A DNA stretch of 24,424 nucleotides from an uncultured Lachnospiraceae bacterium (GTDB lineage: Bacteria > Bacillota > Clostridia > Lachnospirales > Lachnospiraceae), in NCBI GenBank assembly GCA_946549155.1, contig CAMNQN010000014.1, positions 1 through 24,424 of the forward strand. Reading direction: 5' to 3'. Each line of letters opens with the position of its first letter. The stretch's first letter is position 1. Positions 7,502-15,673 of the stretch are shown here, piece after piece. A model generated the notes under the pieces. That model did no database searches. It was not told where the DNA came from and saw only the letters and a program-made list of their open reading frames with translations. Both the position numbers and the translations under genes were made by a program.

Positions 7502-8989
7502 TCAGTAAGATTTTGATGCATATTCCATAATCAGCTGCTGGCTGAATTCTTCCTTCCGGATTTCCCCGCCGTAATGCCCTTCCGCCAGCACAATAATCCG
7601 GTCCGCCATGCCAATCAGCTCCTCCATCTCGGAGGAAATCATGATAATCGTTTTCCCCTCCTCGATCAGACTGTTGAGCAGCTTGTAGATTTCATATTTC
7701 GCCCCCACGTCGATCCCACGGGTCGGCTCATCAAAAATCACCAGCTCCGGGGACGTGGCCAGCCCTTTGGCCAGCACCACCTTCTGCTGGTTCCCTCCCG
7801 ACAGGTTCTTCGCCTGCTGGAACAGGCCCGGCGTTTTTATCTGCAGCTTTTCTTTGTAGGAATTTGATATTTCATCCACCTTTTTCCAGTCCAGCACACA
7901 AAACCGCGACAGCCGCCTGGCGGAGGACAGGGAAATATTGTCCCGGATATTCATCGGCAGGCACAGCCCCTGGTTTTTCCGGTCCTCCGGGCAAAGCACG
8001 ATGCCTGCGGCAATCGCCTCCTGCGGGCAGTGGAATTTCACTTCCTTTCCCTTCCAGGTCAGCGTCCCGCTCTCTATTTCCTTTACCCCGAAAATCAGCT
8101 CCGCCAGCTCGGTACGCCCTGCCCCGATCAGTCCTGCAAATCCCAGGATCTCTCCCTTTTTCAGTTCAAAGGAAATATTTTTTACCCCGTTTCCTGCAAG
8201 GTTCTCTGCCTTCAGCAGCACTTCCTCCGACACCATCGTCTTTCTGGGCGGAAAGGTTGCGCTCAGCTCCCGTCCCACCATCAGCTTAATCAGCTCCTCG
8301 TTGGATGTCTCCTGGGTATGTAACGTCTGTATGTACTGGCCGTCCCGCATTACCGTAATGCGGTCGGACAGCCGGAAAATCTCCGGCATACGGTGGGAGA
8401 TATAGACGATGGCCACTCCTTTTTTCTTCAGCTGTTCCACCAGCGCAAACATGTTCTCTGTCTCATTGTTGGTCAGCGGGGCGGAGGGCTCATCCATAAT
8501 CAGCACCCTTGCGTTGTGGGATACGGCCTTCGCGATCTCGATCATCTGGCGGTACCCCACCGTCAGGTTCTTTACCAGCTCATAAGGGTTTATTTTTATA
8601 TTCAGGCTTTCAAACACTTCCGCAGACCTTCTGGCCATCTCTTTTTTATCCACAAGGACGCCCCTGCGGATTTCATTGCCCAGAAACACGTTCTCCGACG
8701 CGCTCAGATCCCCTACGGAATTCAGCTCCTGATAAATCACCGCTATCCCATATTTATCCGCAAGCTGGGGCGTCATCTGCTTAAACGACTGCCCGTCAAT
8801 GACAATCTCCCCCTCATCCGGTATCACCGCACCGGTACAGGTCTTGATCAGGGTAGATTTCCCGGCGCCGTTTTCCCCGCATAATGCGTGGACCTCCCCG
8901 GCCCTGACATCAAAAGACACATTGTTCAGCGCCACCACTCCCGGGAAGCGTTTCGTGATATTTTTTAATTGCAGTATAACTTCCGACAT
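7502..8989 (-). CDS. Sugar ABC transporter ATP-binding protein, copy A (RbsA/MglA family)
   Basis: Two-domain ATPase of a CUT2 importer, 495 aa, full length for the family. Domain 1: Walker A GENGAGKST at 38-46, Walker B VLIMDEPSAPL around 160-170 and the H-loop YISHR. Domain 2: the family-typical degenerate GLIGAGRTE, the CPEDRKNQGL segment, signature LSGGNQQKVVLAK near 398-410 and Walker B LVIFDEPTRGIDVGAK. The protein is identical to the copy at 19241-20728. It follows the binding-protein gene after 80 nt containing a 10-bp hairpin and precedes the permease by 15 nt. Despite a shared architecture it is only moderately similar to the ATPase at 2740. Confidence 0.95.
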   Translation of the reverse strand: MSEVILQLKNITKRFPGVVALNNVSFDVRAGEVHALCGENGAGKSTLIKTCTGAVIPDEGEIVIDGQSFKQMTPQLADKYGIAVIYQELNSVGDLSASENVFLGNEIRRGVLVDKKEMARRSAEVFESLNIKINPYELVKNLTVGYRQMIEIAKAVSHNARVLIMDEPSAPLTNNETENMFALVEQLKKKGVAIVYISHRMPEIFRLSDRITVMRDGQYIQTLHTQETSNEELIKLMVGRELSATFPPRKTMVSEEVLLKAENLAGNGVKNISFELKKGEILGFAGLIGAGRTELAELIFGVKEIESGTLTWKGKEVKFHCPQEAIAAGIVLCPEDRKNQGLCLPMNIRDNISLSSARRLSRFCVLDWKKVDEISNSYKEKLQIKTPGLFQQAKNLSGGNQQKVVLAKGLATSPELVIFDEPTRGIDVGAKYEIYKLLNSLIEEGKTIIMISSEMEELIGMADRIIVLAEGHYGGEIRKEEFSQQLIMEYASKSY

Positions 8990-9021
8990 CTGGTCACCTC
9001 ATTTATTCTGTTTTTTCAAAA

Positions 9022-9059
9022 CGGAAGCAGGACTATCTCTGCGGACAGCCCTGCTTCCG
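9022..9059 (-). promoter_or_regulatory. Intercistronic hairpin after the binding-protein gene, copy A
   Basis: Perfect 10-bp stem CGGAAGCAGG (9022-9031) with CCTGCTTCCG (9050-9059) and an 18-nt loop. On the transcript (minus strand) it is followed by TTTTGAAAAAAC. It lies in the 80-nt gap between binding protein and ATPase. Such hairpins commonly raise binding-protein mRNA stability or partly terminate transcription; which applies here is inference. Confidence 0.6.
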
Positions 9060-9069
9060 GATACAGACT

Positions 9070-10014
9070 TTATTTCTGAGCTGCTAAATACTCCTCCACA
9101 TTTTCTGCGTTAATGGGATTTGCCACCTTGTATACTTCCTTTTCATATTCGCCGCCCTCCAGCATCAGCTGTACGCACTCGAATACCTTATCCGCCATCT
9201 CGGCTGCCGTCCCAAGGCTGATGGACATTCTGACCGCTTCGTTATTTACGATAGCCGCACAGGCTTCGTCAGAAGCGTCACATCCGAAGATGCCATATTC
9301 CTCAAGGTTGGCCCCGGATGCCTTCAGGGCTTCGTTGGCGCCAACCGCACCGCCGTCACCGATACATGCGAACACTTTGATATCCGGATGGGCCTGCAGC
9401 ATATTTTCCGCAACTGTCATTCCTGTTGCCGCGTCAACCGCGCTGTCCTGGGCCACAATCTCTGCCTCCGGGGCGCCTTCCTTAATCCCGTCAATGATGC
9501 CGTTGGCACGTTCCACGATTACCGGGAGGGAGGCGTAGTCAAGAACCGCCACCTCACATTTGCCGTCATAATTTTCATTAATCCAGTTGGCTGCCTGTTC
9601 GCCGATGGCTTTTCCAACGGTGTAGTTGTCTACCAGGTAAGCCATTTCCGCACACTCCAGGTTAAAATCCCAGGAGAACACTTTAATGCCGGCATCCGCC
9701 GCCTGCTGGCAGACCGGTTCCAGTGCCGCTTCATCCACCGGGTAGATTACCAGCACATCCACAGCCTTTTCGATGAAGTTCTCAACCTGGGCGATCTCCT
9801 CCGTGGCATTGCTCTTGCAGTCCAGCACGGTGATATCCCATCCCTCTTCTGCGCCGCGTGTCTGAAGGACATCGGAAACCTCCGCAAAGATGGGATTGGT
9901 GATATCCTGGAAGATAACCCCTACCGAATAATCCGCGTCTTCCGCCCAGGCGCTTCCCGCCATCAGTCCCATACACGCTGCTGCCATTGATGCTACCGCT
10001 AAAAGTTTCTTCAT
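9070..10014 (-). CDS. Sugar ABC transporter substrate-binding protein, copy A (RbsB family)
   Basis: Extracytoplasmic binding protein, 314 aa. The signal peptide MKKLLAVASMAAACMGLMAGSAWA is cleaved most plausibly after AWA (SPase I). A Cys at about 15 sits inside the hydrophobic core and does not form a good lipobox. The mature protein opens DYSVGVIFQDITNPIFAEVSD and has QVENFIEKAVDVLVIYPVDEAAL, FSWDFN and IGDGGAVGANEAL, all typical of sugar-binding type 1 proteins. The start has AAGGAGG upstream. It differs from copy B at residue 7 only (V here, A there). It lies 43 nt after the dehydrogenase stop, so copy A is expressed with the GRE operon unless an internal promoter exists. The AT-rich gap does not show an obvious one. 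Confidence 0.94.
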   Translation of the reverse strand: MKKLLAVASMAAACMGLMAGSAWAEDADYSVGVIFQDITNPIFAEVSDVLQTRGAEEGWDITVLDCKSNATEEIAQVENFIEKAVDVLVIYPVDEAALEPVCQQAADAGIKVFSWDFNLECAEMAYLVDNYTVGKAIGEQAANWINENYDGKCEVAVLDYASLPVIVERANGIIDGIKEGAPEAEIVAQDSAVDAATGMTVAENMLQAHPDIKVFACIGDGGAVGANEALKASGANLEEYGIFGCDASDEACAAIVNNEAVRMSISLGTAAEMADKVFECVQLMLEGGEYEKEVYKVANPINAENVEEYLAAQK

Positions 10015-10057
10015 TCTTTTTTCCTCCTTTTGTTAAGCTTCTTTTTTATATAATTTT

Positions 10058-11086
10058 TTAGTTACCCTGTTTTGCCGGAAATACCATCATTTTTCCGTTT
10101 TTGCCCCGGATTTCAAAGGCGCGGTTAATTTCATCCAGCGGTATGCGGTCAGAGATAAGCTCCTTCAGCCGCAGTTTTCCGGAATTGATCAGATCTGCCG
10201 CTCTGCCATGGGTATAAGGATTCACATAAGACGCCGTAACGGTAAGCTCGCGTTGAAAAATCTCATATGGTTTTACCGGAATCTCACAATCCGGTTCTGT
10301 AAGGCCGAATAAAAGAATGCGCCCCTCTTTCCCGCAATAGCGGAAGGCATCCATCATGGTAGCCTTGCTTCCCACACATTCGATCACAACATTAATCTTT
10401 CGTATCCCATGTTTTCTGCATACGTCATCCGCGTTTTCCGTCAGCGGATCATACACAATATCTGCGCCTAATTCCAGAGCCAGCTTTCGCTTTTTCTCAA
10501 CAGGTTCAGCCAGCATTACGGTTGTCGCCCCCGAAAGAGCTGCAAGCTGAAGCATGATCAGGCCAATCGCGCCTCCGCCGATCACCAGCACCGTATCCCC
10601 TGTCCGTATCCCTGCCCTGTCGATTCCATGAAGGCAGCAGCCAAGCGGTTCACACATCGCGCCCTCTTCGAACGACACCTCCGGCCTGAGCAGATACAGT
10701 TGTTTCTCATTCACCGTACAGAACTCTGCAAATCCGCCGTCATAGGTCACACCCGTGGCAGAATAATCGTCACAAAAATGCGGTTCTCCAATCTGGCAGC
10801 TATAGCATTTTCCGCACATAATGCTGGGATCCACCGTAACATGATCTCCCGGCTTTACCTTTGTTACATTCTTCCCAATCCTTTCCACAATTCCGCAAAA
10901 CTCGTGTCCCAGCACCACCGGCGGGAAACATTCGGAAGCTCCTTTGGCTCCGGCAAAGATATGCATATCTGTTCCGCATACCCCCGCCGCCATAACACGA
11001 ATCAGCACCTCGTCCTGATCCGGTTCCCGGATTTCTCTTTCCTCTACCCGAATCACACCTGGTTCATAAAAAACTGCTGCTCTCAT
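10058..11086 (-). CDS. Zinc-dependent alcohol/polyol dehydrogenase (medium-chain MDR family)
   Basis: Cytoplasmic NAD(P)-dependent oxidoreductase, 342 aa, of the sorbitol/threonine dehydrogenase-like group. Catalytic zinc ligands: C37 (GVCGTD), H61-E62 (GHEFCG) and E146 (CEPLGC). The structural zinc site C91, C94, C97, C105 (CGKCYSCQIGEPHFC) is complete. The Rossmann motif is VLVIGGGAIG at about 166-175. A GGAGG box precedes the ATG by 7 nt. It lies 29 nt after the GRE activase and 43 nt before the copy A transporter. It may oxidise the imported polyol to feed the GRE or reduce the carbonyl product of the GRE; the sequence does not decide between these. Substrate-specific naming would be a guess. 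Confidence 0.92.
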   Translation of the reverse strand: MRAAVFYEPGVIRVEEREIREPDQDEVLIRVMAAGVCGTDMHIFAGAKGASECFPPVVLGHEFCGIVERIGKNVTKVKPGDHVTVDPSIMCGKCYSCQIGEPHFCDDYSATGVTYDGGFAEFCTVNEKQLYLLRPEVSFEEGAMCEPLGCCLHGIDRAGIRTGDTVLVIGGGAIGLIMLQLAALSGATTVMLAEPVEKKRKLALELGADIVYDPLTENADDVCRKHGIRKINVVIECVGSKATMMDAFRYCGKEGRILLFGLTEPDCEIPVKPYEIFQRELTVTASYVNPYTHGRAADLINSGKLRLKELISDRIPLDEINRAFEIRGKNGKMMVFPAKQGN

Positions 11087-11115
11087 ATCCCATCCTCCTT
11101 TTTAATCATAAGCCT

Positions 11116-12024
11116 TTAACTTTCCTGTAAATGCAGACACCCATATTCCTTTAATTTTTCATAAATCTGTCTTTTCTCATCGCGCTCTACGGTTTTCTTC
11201 TCTGCCAGAATATAGGGCATGCCAATCTGCTCTGCCTTTCCTTTTGCCATATCATGATACGCCATCACATTCACCTGTCTGATCGCATCATATTTTCCAG
11301 ACAGCTTTGCGATTGCGCGGTAATGCTCTTCCGTATCATTGATTCCCGGAATAATCGGACATCTCAGGAAAATATCTTTTTTCAGCCCGCAAAGCAGATC
11401 AAGATTATCCAAAATCCGGCGGTTGTCTGTCCCAATATATTGACGATGCAGCTTTGCATCCGTGATTTTATAATCAAACAGAAAAATATCAACCAGATCC
11501 GCAATCTGTCTGTACTTCTCCGGGTCTGCCTGTCCCGACGTGTCAAGACAGACGTGGATTCCTTCCTGCTTTGCCGCTCTTAAAAGCTCCCAAAGGCCCT
11601 CAAACTGCATCATGGGTTCTCCGCCGCTCACGGTCATTCCCCCGCCGCTTCGCTGGTAAAAATCCCGGTCGCGAAGAATTATTTTTAAAATCTCTTCGTG
11701 CGGCAGATCCTTTCCAAATATTTTCAGTGCACGCCCGGGGCAGGCATCCACACATTTCCCACACTGCAGACAGGCTGAAAAATTTACCGTATGCACGCCG
11801 TCCTCCGAAATATGGTGCACCTTCTGAGGACAGATTTCCTCACACCTTCCGCAGCGGATACACGTTTTTTCAAGATATCCCAGTTGGCGAGAATACCTTT
11901 TCGACTCCGGATTATGGCACCAGACGCAGTCCAGGGGACAGCCCTTCAAAAATACGGTTGTCCGGATTCCGGGGCCATCATGCAACGCAAATCTCTGTAA
12001 ATCAAAAACTCTTAAATTTGCCAT
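11116..12024 (-). CDS. Glycyl radical enzyme activating protein (radical SAM)
   Basis: Cytoplasmic radical-SAM activase that abstracts hydrogen from the glycyl residue of its partner, 302 aa. The frame opens at 12039, but ATG at 12022-12024 (MANLRVFDLQRFALHDGPGIRT) is preceded by AGGAGG, which overlaps the longer start, so the shorter form is preferred. The SAM-cluster motif CPLDCVWCHNPES is at about 27-39. It is followed by an inserted two-cluster ferredoxin-like domain with CIRCGRCEEICP and CLQCGKCVDACP (about 55-100), as in activases of GREs other than pyruvate formate-lyase. SGGEPMMQ is the SAM-binding GGE motif. It starts 38 nt after the GRE stop, and adjacency identifies its partner. 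Confidence 0.94.
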   Translation of the reverse strand: MANLRVFDLQRFALHDGPGIRTTVFLKGCPLDCVWCHNPESKRYSRQLGYLEKTCIRCGRCEEICPQKVHHISEDGVHTVNFSACLQCGKCVDACPGRALKIFGKDLPHEEILKIILRDRDFYQRSGGGMTVSGGEPMMQFEGLWELLRAAKQEGIHVCLDTSGQADPEKYRQIADLVDIFLFDYKITDAKLHRQYIGTDNRRILDNLDLLCGLKKDIFLRCPIIPGINDTEEHYRAIAKLSGKYDAIRQVNVMAYHDMAKGKAEQIGMPYILAEKKTVERDEKRQIYEKLKEYGCLHLQES

Positions 12025-12062
12025 GCCGCCTCCTCTCATACGCGGAATGAATCCGTGTTTCC

Positions 12063-14405
12063 CTAGTTCAATGTCCGGTTCAAAATATCCAGCTGCACAT
12101 CATCTGCCAGTTCCACATATCTGGCGCTAAAACCGCCGACCCTGACAATAAGATTCGCGTATTTATCCGGTTCGCGCCTTGCATTTTCCAGATCCTCACG
12201 CCCAACCACATTGATCATGGCCTGCGTTCCGCCCCTGCCGAAATAGGAATCCATCAATGGATAAATAATACTTTTTCGCTGCCCGTTAAACGTTTCTTTG
12301 GAAAATTTCATATTCTGAACAACGCCAAAATGAATATCATTTCTTGCTTTCAGCAGGGAATTGATAAATGCTGTCACGCCATTTCTGTCCATTCCCGCGG
12401 TCGGATTATTTGCGTTTGTCAGAGAAGCCGACGCCCTCCTTCCATCCGGCGTGGCGCCTGTATTACGGCCGTAAGTGGTATTGTCGCGGTTATTGATATT
12501 GACCATCCCGAAGCAGTCGAGCCCGTAATACTTCCCTGAAATCGCCAGCATTTTTTCGCAGACCATCTCGTGGACGGCTTTCATCATATTGTCCACCTCT
12601 TCCAGGTCATTGCCAAATTTATCGGCTGAAAGCATCATCGCCCGTTCCGCTTCATAACCGGAAAAATCTGCCCGAAGCGCCTTCAGCATCGTCTCTGCTG
12701 AAATCACCTTATCCTCAAATACGAGTTTTTTAAGTACATACAGCGAATCCGAACAGGTGACAATACCGTATATTTCATCACTGCCGCCGCATTTCACACA
12801 GCCCCCTGCGATAACGCCCTTTCCCGCATCCATGCATCCGTCGTAGAGAATATTGTGCAGGTTAAGCGCCATATCTCTGGCAATAATCTCATATCCCCTG
12901 GAATGGTTTCTCGCGCTCACATCTGTCAGATACTCCACATTGTCGCAGTAAACCTGCCAGAGCTCATCAAAATTTTTGTAATCCGTAAGAAAGGTATCGT
13001 TGGGTGTAAGCCGGTATTTTCCCGTCGAATCATATCCTCCATTGATGGTACCCCAAAGCACATTTGCCATATTCAGGACAGAGTTGGGACTGACTATAAT
13101 TCTGTGGTCAATCGTAAACTCCCCGCATCCAAGGGGCATCCACCCCAGTGCTTCCTCATAGCTGATGCCAAATACCTTCCTGACACCCGGAATAATATTT
13201 TCATCCTGATACAGCATCGGAAAGGTGCATCCCTCACCGATGACATCCATCGCCTTATCATAGAGGCGCTGATCCATTCCCTTATACATCCGCAGCGTAA
13301 GCTGAGGGACAATATCATGTACCCTCCTGGACACCTCCATAATCACCAGTGCCAGTTCATCTGCCTCCTTCGGATATTTTCTCCCTAAGCCACCGACAAT
13401 CACGCGGTCATCGGTAACCTGTTCCTTAACAATCATCAGCTGCCAGAAGCTGGTGAGCAGACGGATCGCCTCCTCTTCGTCAATAAGGCCGCTTTCCAAA
13501 TCGCGCTTATAATAAAGCGCCAGATAGTCATCCATCCTGCCCCATTCGCGCGCCCCGTCCACCATGTTATAAATAATAACAAGCTGGATCGCTTCCCGGA
13601 ATGTGGAGGGCTTCTCCACCGTAAGCTTCCGGTTAATGCGCGCCATTTCTTCAAGATCCGCCCGCCTGCGCTTATCCGTTTCCGTCTCCAGAAGCTTATC
13701 CGCTTCCTCCGCATACCAGAGCAGCGTCTTTTTGATCGTGCCGATAGCCATCCGCATACCCTCGTAAAAGTTCGGATCATTTTCCGGATGCTCCGCCTGT
13801 TTTTCATCGATAAGACCCAGAAGGCCGGGAAGGCCATAATCCAGCAGCTTATGATAATCAAGGAAAATTCCGGCGACCCTCTGAAGCGCAGTTGCCGCAT
13901 GGGGAAAATGTGCAAGATCGAGCACCGTTCCATCGGATACTCCTCCGGTAATCATATAGATCTTATCTACCGGATCCATCTCTGTAAGAAATTTTTTGGT
14001 TGACGTATGATCCTTCCAGTATTCTCTCAGCGCGGCAAGACGCCTGCGGTCTGCCTTCGATATGGTCTCATCCGCAATCTTTTCGTCAAACCAGTCAAAA
14101 TTCATGGCAAAGCCCCACTCGCTGTTAATATACTGGGCGTTCATGCCAAGCGGGAAAATGTCCTCTCTTCCGCAAAACAGATCATTTGGCATGATTCCCA
14201 GCATAATTTGCGGAAACTGAGCATCCAGGCATCTGGCCTCGCGGATCGCCGGGTGCTCCTCCTTACAGGCTTTGCAGACCTCTGTAAATTCCTCCATGTA
14301 ATCCAGCAATTCCGGAAACTTCAGCCGCGGTTCGTTATTATAAATCGTTGCATAGCCATCATAGGAAGCCTTTTCACGGATTTTATATGCCTCTTTCCAA
14401 TACAT
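12063..14405 (-). CDS. Glycyl radical enzyme of unassigned substrate (PFL/dehydratase superfamily, GCGE active site)
   Basis: Oxygen-sensitive glycyl radical enzyme, 780 aa, full length. The C-terminal radical motif RVGGFSARY puts the glycyl radical at G758 (canonical RV[SA]G[YF]). The active-site loop is LGCGEFTIDHR: C427 would be the thiyl radical and E429 the general base. The single Cys and the Glu two residues later exclude pyruvate formate-lyase, which has Cys-Cys, and fit the dehydratase/C-X-lyase branch, although those usually read GCVE or GCIE. PNDLFCGREDIFPLG (about 73-87) and GRMDDYLALYYKRDLESG (about 289-306) are general GRE motifs. AAGGAAGG precedes the ATG. It is the first gene of an operon with its activase, a zinc dehydrogenase and a sugar importer, divergent from a LacI regulator. 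A role in dehydration or C-O cleavage of a sugar, polyol or cyclitol is inferred; the substrate is unknown. Confidence 0.93.
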   Translation of the reverse strand: MYWKEAYKIREKASYDGYATIYNNEPRLKFPELLDYMEEFTEVCKACKEEHPAIREARCLDAQFPQIMLGIMPNDLFCGREDIFPLGMNAQYINSEWGFAMNFDWFDEKIADETISKADRRRLAALREYWKDHTSTKKFLTEMDPVDKIYMITGGVSDGTVLDLAHFPHAATALQRVAGIFLDYHKLLDYGLPGLLGLIDEKQAEHPENDPNFYEGMRMAIGTIKKTLLWYAEEADKLLETETDKRRRADLEEMARINRKLTVEKPSTFREAIQLVIIYNMVDGAREWGRMDDYLALYYKRDLESGLIDEEEAIRLLTSFWQLMIVKEQVTDDRVIVGGLGRKYPKEADELALVIMEVSRRVHDIVPQLTLRMYKGMDQRLYDKAMDVIGEGCTFPMLYQDENIIPGVRKVFGISYEEALGWMPLGCGEFTIDHRIIVSPNSVLNMANVLWGTINGGYDSTGKYRLTPNDTFLTDYKNFDELWQVYCDNVEYLTDVSARNHSRGYEIIARDMALNLHNILYDGCMDAGKGVIAGGCVKCGGSDEIYGIVTCSDSLYVLKKLVFEDKVISAETMLKALRADFSGYEAERAMMLSADKFGNDLEEVDNMMKAVHEMVCEKMLAISGKYYGLDCFGMVNINNRDNTTYGRNTGATPDGRRASASLTNANNPTAGMDRNGVTAFINSLLKARNDIHFGVVQNMKFSKETFNGQRKSIIYPLMDSYFGRGGTQAMINVVGREDLENARREPDKYANLIVRVGGFSARYVELADDVQLDILNRTLN

Positions 14406-14454
14406 TTTTGTTCCTTCCTTCGTCTGGCAGTTCTCTGCCGTTTGTTCTGAATTA

Positions 14455-14470
14455 TGTTACACGTTTAACA
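14455..14470. promoter_or_regulatory. Candidate LacI-type operator near the GRE start
   Basis: TGTTACACGTTTAACA is a 16-bp palindrome with 7 of 8 positions matching in each half and a central CG step, typical of LacI-family operators. It lies 50 nt upstream of the GRE ATG. The 9-mer ACGTTTAAC inside it recurs at 14602-14610. A weak minus-strand promoter (TTTACA at 14503-14508, 17 nt, TAATCT at 14480-14485) would place the site just downstream of the start point. The regulator would be the LacI protein at 14688. Confidence 0.55.
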
Positions 14471-14598
14471 TCTGTAATTAGATTAACTCTCTTCCTTATT
14501 TTTGTAAATAGTCTATTTTTTACAATTATTCTTTTATTTTTTTGTGCATAACGCTGTGTTATTCCATTCTATTTCGCATATCTCACGAGTCGTTTTTC

Positions 14599-14610
14599 TA
14601 AACGTTTAAC
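14599..14610. promoter_or_regulatory. Second candidate LacI-type operator, upstream of the regulator promoter
   Basis: TAAACGTTTAAC contains the perfect 10-bp palindrome TAAACGTTTA and the 9-mer ACGTTTAAC shared with 14461-14469, 141 bp away. It ends 7 bp before the -35 box of the regulator gene, the same layout as in the 5141-5419 intergenic region. Confidence 0.5.
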
Positions 14611-14617
14611 GCATTTC

Positions 14618-14646
14618 TTGACATTTTAACAGGAAGCGGTTAAAAT
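14618..14646 (+). promoter_or_regulatory. Sigma-A-type promoter of the LacI regulator at 14688
   Basis: Perfect TTGACA at 14618-14623, a 17-nt spacer and TAAAAT at 14641-14646. Transcription would start near 14653, about 35 nt before the ATG. An 8-bp inverted repeat ATTTTAAC/GTTAAAAT (14623-14630/14639-14646) overlaps the spacer and -10 and could be an additional protein-binding site. Confidence 0.75.
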
Positions 14647-14687
14647 ATCATTATCTGATAATTCAACGATAAAAGCAGGTACTTATT

Positions 14688-15668
14688 ATGAAAAATCCCA
14701 CACTGAAAGATGTGGCAGAGCTGGCAGGCGTCTCCACTGCGACCGTTTCCTACATCATCAATGGTTCCAGAAGTGTTTCGGAAAAATCAAGGCAGAAAGT
14801 GGAAAAAGCGATAGAGGCACTCTCCTATCACCCAAACCAGCTTGCCCGCAATTTTAAAAACGGCAAAAAAAACTCCATCGGTTTTATTGTTCCGGATATT
14901 GCCAACATCAGTTTTTCGGTAATCATTGAGGAGATCGAAACGATTCTCGCCGCAAAGGGCATCAATCTGATTATTGCCAACACAAAGGAAACGCCGGCCA
15001 ATGAAATACGGCAGATTGCTTCTTTATCCAACGGACTCGTGGATGGCCTCATTATCGCGTCCACACTTTCTGATTATCAGCAGATTGAAGACCTGATACC
15101 GGAACATTTTCCCGTAGTTTTGATTGACCGCGGCATCTCAAACTGCAAAGCAGATCAGGTTCTGATTTCAAGTGAAACTGCCATGTGCCAGGGCATCTCT
15201 GATCTGGCCGCCTGCGGACACAAAAAAATCGGCTTTATTGCATGGCTGGAAAATGTCTATACAACCAATCAGCGAATTATCGAATATCAGAACGCTCTTG
15301 AAACAAATGGGCTGACTTTCGATGGATCGCTTGTAAAATACTCTGCCCCATCCATTTCCACTGCCCGACTTGCGGACGGCCTGATCAGCCAGGGATGCAC
15401 CGCTATCGTTGCCGGAAATGATATTATTACAATGGATCTCGTTGATCTCTCACTGAAGCAGGAGTTTTCTCAGAAAAAGGGCTTTCATATTCTTGGTTAC
15501 AGCTACGGCGACTGGTATACCTGGCTTCCTTTTCTAAGAACAATCTCTATGCCGACACGTGATGTGGGCCGTCTTGCCGCAAGACGCCTGCTGGAATGCA
15601 CCAGAAACCCGGATACCCCGTCAAAAGAATATGTGCTGACCTGCTCTTATCACAACAGCAGACCATAA
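14688..15668 (+). CDS. LacI-family transcriptional regulator (GRE operon)
   Basis: DNA-binding repressor, 326 aa. The N-terminal helix-turn-helix is PTLKDVAELAGVSTATVSYIINGSRSVS (about 4-31), with the hinge HPNQLARNFKNGK at about 48-60. The effector-binding domain starts IGFIVPDIANISFSVIIEEIE. CGHKKIGFIA (around 178) and AIVAGNDIITMDL follow the usual LacI/GalR pattern. The start has only a weak AGCAGG box, but the N-terminus fits the family exactly. It is divergent from the GRE operon across 282 bp that hold its promoter and two operator candidates, so it most likely represses the GRE-activase-dehydrogenase-transporter operon. It is not closely similar to the LacI protein at 5420. Confidence 0.91.
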   Translation: MKNPTLKDVAELAGVSTATVSYIINGSRSVSEKSRQKVEKAIEALSYHPNQLARNFKNGKKNSIGFIVPDIANISFSVIIEEIETILAAKGINLIIANTKETPANEIRQIASLSNGLVDGLIIASTLSDYQQIEDLIPEHFPVVLIDRGISNCKADQVLISSETAMCQGISDLAACGHKKIGFIAWLENVYTTNQRIIEYQNALETNGLTFDGSLVKYSAPSISTARLADGLISQGCTAIVAGNDIITMDLVDLSLKQEFSQKKGFHILGYSYGDWYTWLPFLRTISMPTRDVGRLAARRLLECTRNPDTPSKEYVLTCSYHNSRP

Positions 15669-15673
15669 TATCG

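Larger units (their letters stand above)
6531..10031. repeat. Direct repeat, copy A: 3.5-kb transporter cassette
   Basis: This segment recurs in the same orientation at 18270-21770, a constant offset of 11,739 bp with no indel. It spans the permease C-terminus through the ribosome binding site of the binding protein. By direct comparison I find differences at 6537, 6539, 6543 and 6575 on the left and at 9995, 10016 and 10018 on the right. The interior appears identical, as judged by reading stretches and by identical translations in overlapping frames. Homology ends abruptly at 10032. Confidence 0.95.

Noticed and set aside
12063..14405. Naming the GRE pyruvate formate-lyase (pflB)
   Set aside because: It lacks the adjacent Cys-Cys pair of pyruvate formate-lyase and has GCGE plus a non-PFL activase with two extra iron-sulfur clusters.
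10058..14405. A choline, propanediol or glycerol degradation microcompartment locus
   Set aside because: No shell proteins, aldehyde dehydrogenase or phosphotransacylase genes are present, and the GRE active-site motif differs from GCVE.
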